A program made the translations under genes and the position numbers. A model generated the notes under the pieces. It ran no database searches. It was not told the origin of the DNA and was given only the letters and a program-made list of their open reading frames with translations. This document shows positions 34,692 through 44,012 of a stretch of DNA of 64,000 nt, in pieces; positions within the stretch are counted from its first letter, which is position 1; the number at the start of each line of letters is the position of its first letter. The stretch comes from JADJPO01 sp963750395 (lineage in GTDB: Bacteria > Actinomycetota > Actinomycetes > Actinomycetales > Kineosporiaceae), in NCBI GenBank assembly GCA_963750395.1, contig CAVVQM010000018.1, forward strand, positions 1 through 64,000, in the 5' to 3' direction.

Positions 34692-37136
34692 TCAGGTGCC
34701 GGGTAGATCGGGCAGGGCCGCGAGGTCGGGGCTGGACCGCGGGCGGGGTGGCATCGGTCCCGGCGATTGCAGGGTGTGACGCTTGTCGAGCCACGAGGTG
34801 AGTTCGTCGTGGGGCAGGGCGCCGGAGTAGTGGAAACCTTGCGCGGCGTCGCAGCCGTAACGGGCAAGATCGTCGGCGGCGGCTTCGTGTTCGACGCCTT
34901 CGGCGACGATCCGCAGTCCCAGGGAGTGGGCGAGTTCGACGGTTGAGCGGACGATCGCCGCGGCGCGAGCGTCGTCGGCCATGGGGAAGACGAAGGAACG
35001 GTCGAGCTTGAGTTCGTCGACGGGGAGTTCGCGGAGATAGGCCAGGGAGGAGTACCCGCTGCCGTAGTCGTCGATGGCGATCTGGACGCCGGCGTGACGC
35101 AGTCGGGCAAGGACCTCGCGGGCGCGGACCCGGTCGTGGAGCAAAGAATCCTCGGTGATCTCGAGTCTGAGGGCGGTCGGAGGCAGTCGATGGCGGGCCA
35201 GCAGGTCGATGATCCGCTCTGGAAGGGCGGTGTCGACGACCGCGGGGGTGGGCAGGTTCACCGCGACGGTCAGCTCGCGGCCCTCCTGACGCCAGGCGGC
35301 GGCATCTGCCAGGGCCTGCTCCAAGACCTCGGCGGTCAGGGCGGGCATCAGGCCCGCCTCCTCGGCCAGGTCGAGGAAGGCGTCGGGGTAGATCAGCCCG
35401 CGGGTGGGGTGGTCCCACCGGACGAGGGCCTCCACCCCGGTGACCGAACCGGTGGCCAGGTCGACCTTGGGTTGGTAGTGGACGACGAGCTGGTGATGCT
35501 CCAGGGCGGCTCGCAGGTCGGCGACGCGGTGAAGGCGGTCTTCCCCGTCGGGGTCGCGTTGGCTGGGGTCGTAGACGGCGTGGCCAGTGCGAGTGGCCTT
35601 GGCCCGGTACATGGCGATGTCCGCGCGGCGCATCAGCAACGACAGGGTCCTGCCGTGATCAGGGGCCACCGCGATCCCGACGCTGACTGCGGCCTGGACC
35701 TGCACGCCGTCCACCACGAAGGGCTCGGCCAGCGCGGCCCGGATGCGGGCCGCGACGCGCACGGCGCCGTCGGCGTCGGTGGCGGGCAGCAGCACCGCGA
35801 ACTCGTCCCCGCCCAGGCGGGCCAGAACGTCCTCGGGACCTCGGCCGGTTTCGGCCAGCCGTTCTGCGATCGCGGCCAGCAGCTGGTCCCCGGCGTGGTG
35901 GCCCAGGCTGTCGTTGACCTCCTTGAACTGGTCCAGGTCCAGCAGCAGCAGCGCCGTGCACTCCTGGGCGGGCGCGGCGGGCTCGCCCAGCGACATTCCG
36001 CGACCGTCCTGGATGTGCTGGCGGGCGAGGTGGGCTTCGGTATCGGCGGTGAACCCTCGCCTGTTGGTCAGGCCGGTCAGCTCGTCCGTGACAGCCTGCC
36101 GTCGGACGTCGGCGAGCTGCCACACCTCGCGGTAGGTCAGCGATGTCCGGGCGGCGACCACGCACAGGGCGGCGGCCGCCAGCCACTGCGCCACCGTGGG
36201 GCTCTGCCACTGCCCGATCGGCACCAGGAGCGCGAGGCCGGCCATCGTGACCACGGCGGGGACACCCAGTAGCGCCCAGCGCGAGGCCGGGGCCGGTGAC
36301 GCCACCGATCCATGCGGCGGTTGGGTCGTCTCGGCAGCGGGCAACCGGCCGTCGACGCCGGTCTTCCACGAGGCTGCCCAGGCCATCAGGAGCGCCCCGG
36401 TCAGCCAGGTCAGGTCCAGGGCTGTTCCTTCGGTGTACTGCCCGGCACTGTCCTGAACCAGGAAGACCGTGTCGCCGACGCCGTTGGCCAGCACCCCGGC
36501 ACCCAGCAGCGCCCACTGCAGATCCAGACGGCGGGCCAGCAGGAACACCCCCGCCACCACGGTGGACATCAACAGCAGGTCCCCCAGCGGGTAGGCCAGA
36601 TTCGTGGCCACCACCGCGAACGCCGCACCGGTCAGGTGCAGAACGGGAGCCAACACGAACGCCGCACCCAGTGCTGCCGCACACAGGGCGACCATCAGAC
36701 CGTCCAACCACACGCTGGGATGCCAGTGCTGCACCCTTGCCCGCAGCAACCCGACCAGCCCCACATACATCAGCGGGTAGAACGCCACGTACCCGAGGTC
36801 GGCCCACGACGGATACGGGGCCTCGTCGACGGCGGCCAGGACCAGGGAGTAGTAGACGTTGGCGGAAACCGTCGCCGCCAGGGCCGCCGCGATCGCCGAC
36901 CACGCCAGCCGCAACCCAGGCTCGCGGACCGCCCGAACTGCCACCACCACGGCAGCGGCCAGCTCAACGGCGTTGTACAACCAGAGATTCCGAAGCTGGT
37001 CACCCAGCGCCAGCCCCCCAGGAAGGGAGATCGCGAACAGCACGAGGGCCGCGACGGCGACCATCAGCCCGCCGCGCTGCATCACGCGCCACCACGACAC
37101 TCCCGCGGCGAACCTGGACCCGGACGGGCCGACCAC
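34692..37136 (-). CDS. multi-pass membrane GGDEF-EAL protein
   Basis: The 814-residue protein has about nine N-terminal membrane segments (residues 20-330) that probably sense a membrane or extracellular signal. A GGDEF domain with intact ARLGGDEFAVLL and an EAL domain with VEALVRWDHP and AIDDYGSGYSSL follow. Both signatures look catalytically competent. A Pro-rich tail of about 25 residues ends the protein. The start may be GTG 37136 or ATG 37082. It is the second c-di-GMP enzyme within 6 kb but is encoded on the opposite strand from the FIST pair. Confidence 0.88.
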   Translation of the reverse strand: MVGPSGSRFAAGVSWWRVMQRGGLMVAVAALVLFAISLPGGLALGDQLRNLWLYNAVELAAAVVVAVRAVREPGLRLAWSAIAAALAATVSANVYYSLVLAAVDEAPYPSWADLGYVAFYPLMYVGLVGLLRARVQHWHPSVWLDGLMVALCAAALGAAFVLAPVLHLTGAAFAVVATNLAYPLGDLLLMSTVVAGVFLLARRLDLQWALLGAGVLANGVGDTVFLVQDSAGQYTEGTALDLTWLTGALLMAWAASWKTGVDGRLPAAETTQPPHGSVASPAPASRWALLGVPAVVTMAGLALLVPIGQWQSPTVAQWLAAAALCVVAARTSLTYREVWQLADVRRQAVTDELTGLTNRRGFTADTEAHLARQHIQDGRGMSLGEPAAPAQECTALLLLDLDQFKEVNDSLGHHAGDQLLAAIAERLAETGRGPEDVLARLGGDEFAVLLPATDADGAVRVAARIRAALAEPFVVDGVQVQAAVSVGIAVAPDHGRTLSLLMRRADIAMYRAKATRTGHAVYDPSQRDPDGEDRLHRVADLRAALEHHQLVVHYQPKVDLATGSVTGVEALVRWDHPTRGLIYPDAFLDLAEEAGLMPALTAEVLEQALADAAAWRQEGRELTVAVNLPTPAVVDTALPERIIDLLARHRLPPTALRLEITEDSLLHDRVRAREVLARLRHAGVQIAIDDYGSGYSSLAYLRELPVDELKLDRSFVFPMADDARAAAIVRSTVELAHSLGLRIVAEGVEHEAAADDLARYGCDAAQGFHYSGALPHDELTSWLDKRHTLQSPGPMPPRPRSSPDLAALPDLPGT

Positions 37137-37238
37137 CCGAGTCCCCCTTCGCCCTGACCACCACAGCGGCAGCCATCTCCCTGGCGTGATCGGCCTTGTC
37201 CGATCAACCCTTGAACACCAGGACCTGCGGAATCAGGG

Positions 37239-38075
37239 TCAGTCGACCGAGCCGCCGACTCGCCGTCCTGGGTGTCCAGCAGCCGAGGCGGCCGCGAACG
37301 ACAACCCAGCCTCGTCCATGGCCTCTCGAAGGATCCGCAGCGCCCGCGGCCCCACGCCGTGCAGCGCGGCCACGTCGGACTCGGTGACGGAGGTCAGCTG
37401 CTCCAGACGGGTCAGCCCCTGCGCGGTCAAGGCCCGCGTGGCGGGGGCGCCGATCTTCGGCAGCGGGGTGCCCGGGTCCGGTTCGGGCCGAAGCCGGGCG
37501 GGGCCGCCGTGGTCGAGGACGGCGGCGCCACGAGGCGAGAGCCGATAGCCGATGTCGAGGGACTCCGTCAGGCCACGCTCCTTGAGCTTGCGCACGTCGC
37601 GCTTGAACGAGGCGGTGTCCCGGCCGAGCCGGGCGGCCAGGTCGGGAGCGCGGACGGCTGCGTTGTCGTCGATCAGCCGCAGCACCTGGCGGGTCCATGG
37701 CCCGGACGGCGAGGCAGCGTCCAGCCGGTCCAGCCCCTCGAGGAGCCGGGCGATCTCGGCCTCGTCCGGGATCTGGTCGCGCAGCGCCGTCCGCGGGTCC
37801 GGCCCGGCCCAGCGCAACCCGATCCGGTGGATCGCACGATCGGGGTGCCCGGACAGGGCCCGACGCAGAGCGGCGGCGGACGGCGCGCCGGCACGCCGGG
37901 CCGCCTCTGCGGTCAGCGCCCGCTGCGGGACGACGTCCACCGAGGTCACCTCGATCAGCCCGACCGCGGTTCGCATCCGGGTCCCGACCCGCACCCGGGG
38001 CCGGTCCCAGCGGCGGAAGGCGAGGTCGACCTGGCCGGCTCGGATCGCGACGAGCTCGTCGGGGCGGATCAGCAC
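37239..38075 (-). CDS. ASCH-like, winged-helix and HhH three-domain protein
   Basis: The 278-residue protein begins with an ASCH/PUA-like segment (IRPDELVAIRAGQVDLAFR) expected to bind RNA or modified nucleotides. A winged-helix-like middle part (about 140-200, with GRDTASFKRDVRKLKERGL) follows. The C-terminal helix-hairpin-helix reads ALTAQGLTRLEQLTSVTESD and LHGVGPRALRILREAM. All three parts suggest nucleic-acid contact. I know no experimentally defined function. The start is GTG 38075. The gene sits just downstream of nothing on its own strand and diverges from the QorB-like gene. Confidence 0.7.
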   Translation of the reverse strand: MLIRPDELVAIRAGQVDLAFRRWDRPRVRVGTRMRTAVGLIEVTSVDVVPQRALTAEAARRAGAPSAAALRRALSGHPDRAIHRIGLRWAGPDPRTALRDQIPDEAEIARLLEGLDRLDAASPSGPWTRQVLRLIDDNAAVRAPDLAARLGRDTASFKRDVRKLKERGLTESLDIGYRLSPRGAAVLDHGGPARLRPEPDPGTPLPKIGAPATRALTAQGLTRLEQLTSVTESDVAALHGVGPRALRILREAMDEAGLSFAAASAAGHPGRRVGGSVD

Positions 38076-38248
38076 AGGGACAGTCCATCACGCCGGCCGA
38101 GCCTCGGAGGCCGACGGGTGAACGGGCCGCTCGAACTCGATCCCCCTGGCGCCGATGCCTCGAACCGGAAAGCAAGTAGGTTGCCCTGACCATGTGCGGT
38201 GTTCGACGACGTCGACCCAGCCACAGCACACACCAGGATGGAGCAGTC

Positions 38249-39094
38249 ATGACGATCGCGGTCACTGCCGCTTCCGGCCAGCTCGGAAGCGCAATCGTCG
38301 CAGCGCTCAAGCGCTTGGACAACGGTGGGCCCATCGTGGGTCTCGCCCGCACGCCGGCGAACGCGCAGGGGCTCGACATCGAGGTCCGCCCTGGCGACTA
38401 CGCCGACGCGGAGCAGTTGTCGGCGTCCCTGCGGGACGTGACGACGCTGCTGCTGGTCTCGGGCAACGAGCAACCCGACGAGCGCATTCAACAGCACCGC
38501 AACGTGCTGGACGCTGCCAAGGCAGCTGGGGTGGGCAAGGTCGTGTACACCAGTGTGCAGGGAGCGGAGGAGGGCACGGCGTTCTCCTCGGTCGTGCAGA
38601 GCAATCGCCAGACCGAGGCCGATGTGCGAGAAAGCGGTCTGGACTGGGTGATCGGACGCAACGGCATCTACATCGAACCCGACATCGAGAGCCTCGACCA
38701 GTACACGGCAGCCGGCGAGGTCGCCAACTGTGCAGGCGACGCGAGGTGCGGGTACACGACTCGTCCGGAGCTGGCCCACGCCTATGCGTGTCTGCTGACC
38801 GATTCGGCGCACGACGGCTCCACGTTCCTGCTCCACGGCGAGCCCATCACGCAGGCACAACTGGTCGACTACCTCAACCGAGCTTTCGACACGCAGCTCG
38901 TCTACCGCTCGATGACCGTTGATGAGTACCGGGAGGATCGCGTCGGCGCGCTCGGCGAATTCATGGGTACGGTGATCGCCGGTATCTACCAAGGCATCCG
39001 CAACGGCGCCCACGACCAGCCGAGCGATTTCGCCGCGGCCGCCGGCAGACCCCATCAATCATGGGAGAGACTACTTCGCCTCTCTCCCGCGTGA
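38249..39094 (+). CDS. NAD(P)H-binding NmrA/QorB-like quinone reductase
   Basis: The 281-residue atypical short-chain dehydrogenase has the nucleotide-binding start VTAASGQLGSAIVAALK. Features of the QOR2/QorB group follow: VRPGDYADAEQLSASLRDVT, QQHRNVLDAAKAAGVGKVVY and TSVQGAEEG. It probably reduces quinones or senses redox state with NADPH. The ATG at 38249 follows GGATGGAG. It is divergent from the ASCH-like gene across about 170 bp. Confidence 0.85.
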   Translation: MTIAVTAASGQLGSAIVAALKRLDNGGPIVGLARTPANAQGLDIEVRPGDYADAEQLSASLRDVTTLLLVSGNEQPDERIQQHRNVLDAAKAAGVGKVVYTSVQGAEEGTAFSSVVQSNRQTEADVRESGLDWVIGRNGIYIEPDIESLDQYTAAGEVANCAGDARCGYTTRPELAHAYACLLTDSAHDGSTFLLHGEPITQAQLVDYLNRAFDTQLVYRSMTVDEYREDRVGALGEFMGTVIAGIYQGIRNGAHDQPSDFAAAAGRPHQSWERLLRLSPA

Positions 39095-39410
39095 CGCCGT
39101 GATCGGAACATCAATCAGCCAACGTTGCGACGAGTCTGCCCATCGGGCCTTCGCGATCTGGACGGCGAGGTACCCGACCCGCTGGATCGCGTCGGGCTGA
39201 TGCTCGACCCGTCATAGGCCCTTCGCGAGCAGGACCTTCTACCTGCCGTGATCATGCGCTTGAACGTGAGGATGATGGTGACGGCGGTTGCTGGAGGATG
39301 GCGGTGGCTCGTGTGATTGGGAGTCGTGCCATCGGGTCCGCGAGCCGGCGGCGCCACCCCGACGTCACGGCTTGGTTGGTCAAGTCGGCTGCCTCGATGG
39401 GTCTGCTGCG
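39095..39410. other. intergenic region without recognisable gene
   Basis: These 316 bp between the QorB-like gene and the P-type ATPase hold no ORF with convincing codon use, no clear hairpin and no repeat. The ATPase promoter must lie here. Confidence 0.4.
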
Positions 39411-42150
39411 GTGAGCGAGGCGCGGGTATTGCCGGCGGCGACCACGCCCAACAACCACCATGGTCTGGCCGCCCATGAGGTCGTGCTCCTGCTGGTCTCG
39501 GACGTCGACCGCGGCCTGAGCGATCTGGAGGCTGCCCAGCGCCTGGAACGCTTCGGGCCCAACGAGCTGCCGCAGGCTCAGGGGCCGGGAGTGTTGATGC
39601 GGTGGCTGCGCCAGTTCCATCACCCGCTGGTCTACGTGTTGTTGGCCGCTGGAGCGGTGACTCTGGCGTTGGGTGAGCGGGTGGACGCGAGTGTGATCTT
39701 CGCGGTCGTGCTGGTCAATGCGGTGATCGGGTTTCTCCAGGAGTCGAAGGCGCAAGCCGCGCTGGACTCGTTGCGGGCGATGGTCCGCACCGACGCACGG
39801 GTCCTGCGCGACGGCCGCGAGGTCACGGTTCCGTCGCGGGAGCTGGTGCCAGGCGATGTCGTCGTGATCGAGGCCGGCGACAAGGTCCCAGCAGACCTGC
39901 GCCTGGTGCGGGTCAGCGAGCTGGGCGTGGACGAGTCTGCGCTTGACCGGGGAGTCGATCCCCGTGATCAAGGACGAGGTGGTCCTGCCCGAGACGACGG
40001 TGGTCGCGGACCGACGCAACATGGTCTACTCCGGGACCCTGGTGACCACGGGAGTCGGGGCGGGAATAGCGGTGGCCACCGGCGCGCAGACCGAGCTGGG
40101 GGAGATCCACCGTCTGGTGGGAACCGCCAAGACGCTGGCGACGCCGTTGACGCGCAAACTCGCACGGTTCAGCACGGTCCTGACGGTCGCGATCCTTGCG
40201 TTGGCGGCCCTGACGTTCGCGGTAGGGCTGGTCAGAGGCGAGCCCGTGGCCGAGATGTTCACCGCCGCCGTCGCATTGGCGGTCGGGGCGATACCGGAGG
40301 GGCTGCCTGCGGCGGTCACCATCACCCTGGCTATCGGCGTGGCCAGGATGGCGCGACGCAGCGCTGTGGTGCGCCGGCTGCCGGCGGTGGAAACGCTGGG
40401 TGGCACCACCGTGGTGTGTTCGGACAAGACCGGGACGCTGACCGAGAACCAGATGACCGTGCGCGCCGTGTGGACCGCAGACGAAGAGTTCTCGGTCACG
40501 GGAGCGGGGTTCGAACCCCAGGGCCACGTTCTGCACCGAACCGGTTGTCCGGTGGGCGCGGAACCACCTGAGGCGTTGCGGTGGTGCCTGCTGGCCGGGG
40601 CCGCATGCAGCGACGCCGCGTTGACCCGCGAGGGCGGCCGATGGGTGGCCGTGGGTGACCCGACGGAGGCGGCGATGCTCGTGGCCTGCGACAAGGGCGG
40701 CCTGGATCCGACCGAGGTACGGCAGTCGTTTCCCAGGGCCGGGCTGATCCCCTTCAGCTCCGACCGTCAGTACATGGCCACACTGCACGACGAACCGGGG
40801 CGCGATGGTCAGGTCGTGTTCGCCAAGGGCGGGGTCGAGCGGATCCTGGACCTGTGCGGCGCCCAGATGGGCCCCGACGGGACGTCCTTGCCGCTGGACG
40901 AGGACGCCGTCCTCGGCGCGGCGAAAAAGCTGGCGGGCCAGGGACTCCGGGTGCTGGCGACCGCCTCGCACCGCCTGCCCGGCCCCGCGGCGTCCGGCCC
41001 GTTCGACGTCGCGTCGCTCCGGCGAACGCTGACGTTCACGGGCCTGCAGGCGATGCTCGACCCTCCCCGGGCCGCCGCGATCGCGGCCGTGCACAGCTGT
41101 CAGGTCGCCGGAATCTCGGTGAAGATGATCACCGGTGACCACGCCGCCACCGCCGCAGCCATCGCCACGCAGATCGGGCTGTTGGACACCACGCCCGAGG
41201 ACGACGACGGCCAGGTGCTGACCGGGACGGACCTGGCCGCCCTTCCCGCCGAGGAGTTCCCGGACGCCGTGGAGAAGGCGTCGGTGTTCGCCCGCGTCAC
41301 CGCGGAGCAGAAGCTGCGGCTCGTCGAGGCCCTGCAGTCCCGCGACCACGTCGTGGCCATGACCGGGGACGGTGTCAACGATGCCCCCGCGCTGCGCCGC
41401 GCCGACATCGGGGTGGCCATGGGCCGCAGCGGCACCGAGGTCGCCAAGGATGCCGCAGACATGATCCTGCTGGACGACGACTTCGCCACCATCGAGGCGG
41501 CGGTAGAGGAGGGCCGGGGGGTCTTCGACAACCTCACCAAGTTCATCGTCTGGACGCTGCCGACGAACATCGGCGAGGGGCTGGTCATCCTGGTCGCCAT
41601 CATGGTGGGGACGACGCTGCCGATCCTGCCCGTGCAGATCCTATGGATCAACATGACGACCGCCGTCGCCCTGGGCCTGATGCTCGCCTTCGAACCCAAG
41701 GAGGCCGGGATCATGAACCGCCCACCGCGCTCGCCCAGCCGACCCCTGCTGACCGGCGCCTTGATAATCCGGATCCTGCTGGTGTCTGCGCTGCTCGTTG
41801 CCGGCTCCTGGTGGCTGTTCGAGTGGGAGCTGGCCCAGGGAGCCAGCCTGGCCCAGGCCCGGACCGCCGCGGTGAACGTGTTCGTGGCCGTGGAGCTGTT
41901 CTACCTGTTCAGCTGCCGCTCGCTGACTGTCTCGATCTGGCGCCTGGGGGTGTTCAGCAACCGGTGGGTCCTGGGCGGGGTGAGTGTCCAGATTCTGGCC
42001 CAACTGGCGATCACCTACCTTCCGGCCATGAACACCGTGTTCCGGACCGCGCCGATCGGGATCGAGGTGTGGGCCCGAGTCCTCGCGCTCGCCCTGGCCG
42101 CGTTCCTGGTCGTGGCCCTGGACAAGCGCCTCCGTCACGGCGTGATGTAG
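39411..42150 (+). CDS. CtpF-like P-type cation ATPase (one apparent frameshift)
   Basis: The P2-type ATPase of about 912 residues has a cation-ATPase N domain (RFGPNELPQAQG). The actuator motif LTGES falls exactly at a frame break, where one extra T (run at 39943-39944) shifts the frame. The second part, to 42150, has TM4 AIPEGLPAAVTI, phosphorylation site CSDKTGTLTENQMTV, hinge MTGDGVNDAPALRRADIG and TM6 LWINMTTAVALGLMLAFEP. The TM4 and TM6 sequences resemble mycobacterial CtpF, a calcium or related cation exporter. The start is GTG 39411 with a weak ribosome site. The single insertion next to TGES looks like a sequence error, because both halves are fully conserved. Confidence 0.82.
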
Positions 42151-42201
42151 TTGCATGGCGAGGTGCACGGATGCCTCGGTAGGCACTCAGCAAGACCACC
42201 G

Positions 42202-43023
42202 ATGACCAGGCCTCTCGCGACCCCGCGACGGCTGACGACATCCCTGACCGTCGCGACCGATCCGAGTGCGGCCCGGTGCCTGCTGGCCCCGCTGATCGCC
42301 CGTCCCGTGGCGGTCCCCGCCGTCGTTGCGCGCGGGCTCGGCGGTTCCTGGCGATGGGCCGGCGCCTGGCCACGGGTCGAGGTCCTCGACCCCGGTTCCG
42401 AGGATCTGCCGTGGCGGCGGGCGGGCCGGTTGCTTTCCGGGCTGCACCTGCTGCCGGTTCCGGTCGGTACGCCGCCGACGACCGGGCCGCAACGCCTCGA
42501 CCGGGCGCTCGATCGCCTGACCCGCGTTGCGTTCGGGGCGTCGGACGGCGCGGCGCACCTCGAGGCGCCGCGCCGCGTCGTCCTGGCGGCGGGCAGCGCC
42601 GTGCGGGCCGGGATGACGCGCGCGCCGGCCGGCCCCTCCACCCTGGTGCACGGCGACTGGCACCTGGGTCAGCCTGGGGCGCCGTCGCCCGGGCGACGGC
42701 TGCTGCTCGATCTGGACGACCTCGGAACCGGTTGCCCGGCAGCCGATCTCGGCCGGCCGGCGGGCTTCTGGGCAGCCGGGCTGCTCGACCACCCGTCCTG
42801 GTCCGCCTTCCTCGACGGGTACCGGAGCGCGGACGGCTCGGCCGTTCCCGGCGCCGGCGACGTGTGGCCCGCGCTGGACGCGCACGCCCGGGGCGCGGTC
42901 GTGATCGCGGCCGCTCGGTGCCTGATGGACGCCGCGGCGGGCTGGGCGTTGGACGAAGAGGCGACTGCCCTGGTACAGGCCTGTCAGCGGATGCTCGATC
43001 ACGACACGCCCAGCCACCCGTAG
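42202..43023 (+). CDS. aminoglycoside-phosphotransferase-like kinase
   Basis: The 273-residue protein has the APH-family catalytic loop LVHGDWHLGQ and the metal-binding LLLDLDDLGTG, with a long C-terminal helical part. The N-terminal lobe is short and Arg/Ala-rich and shows little of the usual nucleotide-binding strand pattern. It may phosphorylate a small hydroxylated metabolite; resistance cannot be inferred. The ATG at 42202 is preferred. It lies 51 bp after the ATPase gene on the same strand. Confidence 0.72.
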   Translation: MTRPLATPRRLTTSLTVATDPSAARCLLAPLIARPVAVPAVVARGLGGSWRWAGAWPRVEVLDPGSEDLPWRRAGRLLSGLHLLPVPVGTPPTTGPQRLDRALDRLTRVAFGASDGAAHLEAPRRVVLAAGSAVRAGMTRAPAGPSTLVHGDWHLGQPGAPSPGRRLLLDLDDLGTGCPAADLGRPAGFWAAGLLDHPSWSAFLDGYRSADGSAVPGAGDVWPALDAHARGAVVIAAARCLMDAAAGWALDEEATALVQACQRMLDHDTPSHP

Positions 43024-43092
43024 GGCCGGGAACTCGCGGCGTCGCCGATCGTCGTCCAGGACGAGTACGCCTCTCGACCAAGGAGCGAGATC

Positions 43093-43431
43093 CTGACCGA
43101 GCCCCCCGCATACGGCACACCGCCGGCGTATGGCGGCCGACCGCAGCACAGCCCCACAGCCGGGCTGACCTGCCCGAAGTGCCGAGGGTCGATGCGCACC
43201 TACGAGCGCAACGGAATCCACATCGATCAGTGCGAGACGTGTCGCGGCATCTTCCTCGATTTCGGGGAGCTGGAGAGCCTGCTCGGCCTCGAGGCCCAGC
43301 TCACCCAGGCACCGCCGCAGCAGTATGCCCAGCAGCCGCCGCCCGGGTACTACGCGGGTCCCGGCTGGGGACACCACGGTTCCTACCACTACCGCAAGCG
43401 CGGGCTGTCCCGGCTGTTCTTCTCCTCCTGA
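43093..43431 (+). CDS. TFIIB-type zinc-ribbon protein, apparent CTG start
   Basis: The 112-residue protein has a zinc ribbon, LTCPKCRGSMRTYERNGIHI followed by DQCETCRGIFLDFGELE (two CxxC pairs). A Pro/Gln/Tyr-rich segment and a basic tail follow. No ATG, GTG or TTG lies in frame between the upstream stop and the ribbon except an ATG at 43192, which would delete the first CxxC. A CTG at 43093 stands 7 nt after a perfect AAGGAG (43080-43085) and gives the natural start TEPPAYGTPPAYGG. This is the best start in the window for a non-canonical codon. Confidence 0.72.
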   Translation: MTEPPAYGTPPAYGGRPQHSPTAGLTCPKCRGSMRTYERNGIHIDQCETCRGIFLDFGELESLLGLEAQLTQAPPQQYAQQPPPGYYAGPGWGHHGSYHYRKRGLSRLFFSS

Positions 43432-43448
43432 ACGGCGGTGCCCAACCG

Positions 43449-43470
43449 GCTCCGGTCACGAGACCGGAGC
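43449..43470. terminator. bidirectional hairpin terminator
   Basis: GCTCCGGTC (43449-43457) and GACCGGAGC (43462-43470) form a perfect 9-bp stem with an ACGA loop. It lies between the converging zinc-ribbon and lipoprotein genes and overlaps the latter's stop. The position suits a shared terminator. Confidence 0.65.
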
Positions 43471-43842
43471 GTCGGGCGGCGCCGGGAGGGCGGTCGTCAG
43501 TTCGGCCTCGGTCACGCCCAGCGTCGCGGCAGCCGCCGCAAGATCCAGGGGTGGCTGGCCGAGCGCGGCCTCGAGGTCCGCCACGGTCACACCCAGCTCG
43601 GCCGCCGAGTCGGTGAGGTCCGGCGCTTCGGCCGGCGCGGCGCCCTCGGGTGGGGCACCACCCGGGGCCCGATCGGCAGACGGCATGGGGGACGCCGCGT
43701 CGCTCGGAGCCGTCGCCACGGTGCCCGAGGACGTCTCCGTGGAGCCGGCGGTGGTCGCGTCGGATCCGCAGGCAGCGGCGCCGACGAGCAGGGCCCCGGC
43801 CGTGGCCGAAGCGAGGACTATCCGAATTCGTGAGGTTCTCAT
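43456..43842 (-). CDS. small lipoprotein with Ala/Pro-rich and helical repeats
   Basis: The 128-residue protein starts with a signal sequence ending in the lipobox LVGAAACGS, so it should be lipid-anchored on the outer face of the membrane. After a Thr/Ser/Pro-rich linker it has two similar helical units, ELGVTVADLEAALGQPP and TLGVTEAELTTALPAPP. The function is unknown. The ATG at 43842 is used. Confidence 0.7.
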   Translation of the reverse strand: MRTSRIRIVLASATAGALLVGAAACGSDATTAGSTETSSGTVATAPSDAASPMPSADRAPGGAPPEGAAPAEAPDLTDSAAELGVTVADLEAALGQPPLDLAAAAATLGVTEAELTTALPAPPDAPVS

Positions 43843-43934
43843 GGGTCCATTCAGACCCGCACCCCTTTGCGCACGCTCGCATCGGACTGTGCGGCGCCTG
43901 TCAACCCTCTCGAGCGCGGCCGGGCAGTGGCAGC

Positions 43935-43986
43935 GACCGCTACCCGCGACGCAGCAGAGCTCTCTGGTGCGTCGCGGGTAGCGGTC
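43935..43986. terminator. 19-bp perfect inverted repeat with 14-nt loop
   Basis: Arms at 43935-43953 and 43968-43986 are exact reverse complements, the longest perfect hairpin seen in the window. The loop contains the 8-bp palindrome AGAGCTCT. It lies about 27 bp downstream of the exported protein gene ending at 44013 and upstream of the lipoprotein gene. It may be a factor-independent terminator without a U-tract, or a small repetitive element. Confidence 0.6.
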
Positions 43987-44012
43987 CCGCTCGATATCAG
44001 CGCAGCTGGCTA

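Noticed and set aside
42202..43023. Antibiotic-resistance aminoglycoside phosphotransferase
   Set aside because: Only the generic APH-family catalytic loop is recognisable; the N-terminal lobe is atypical, so a resistance role cannot be claimed.
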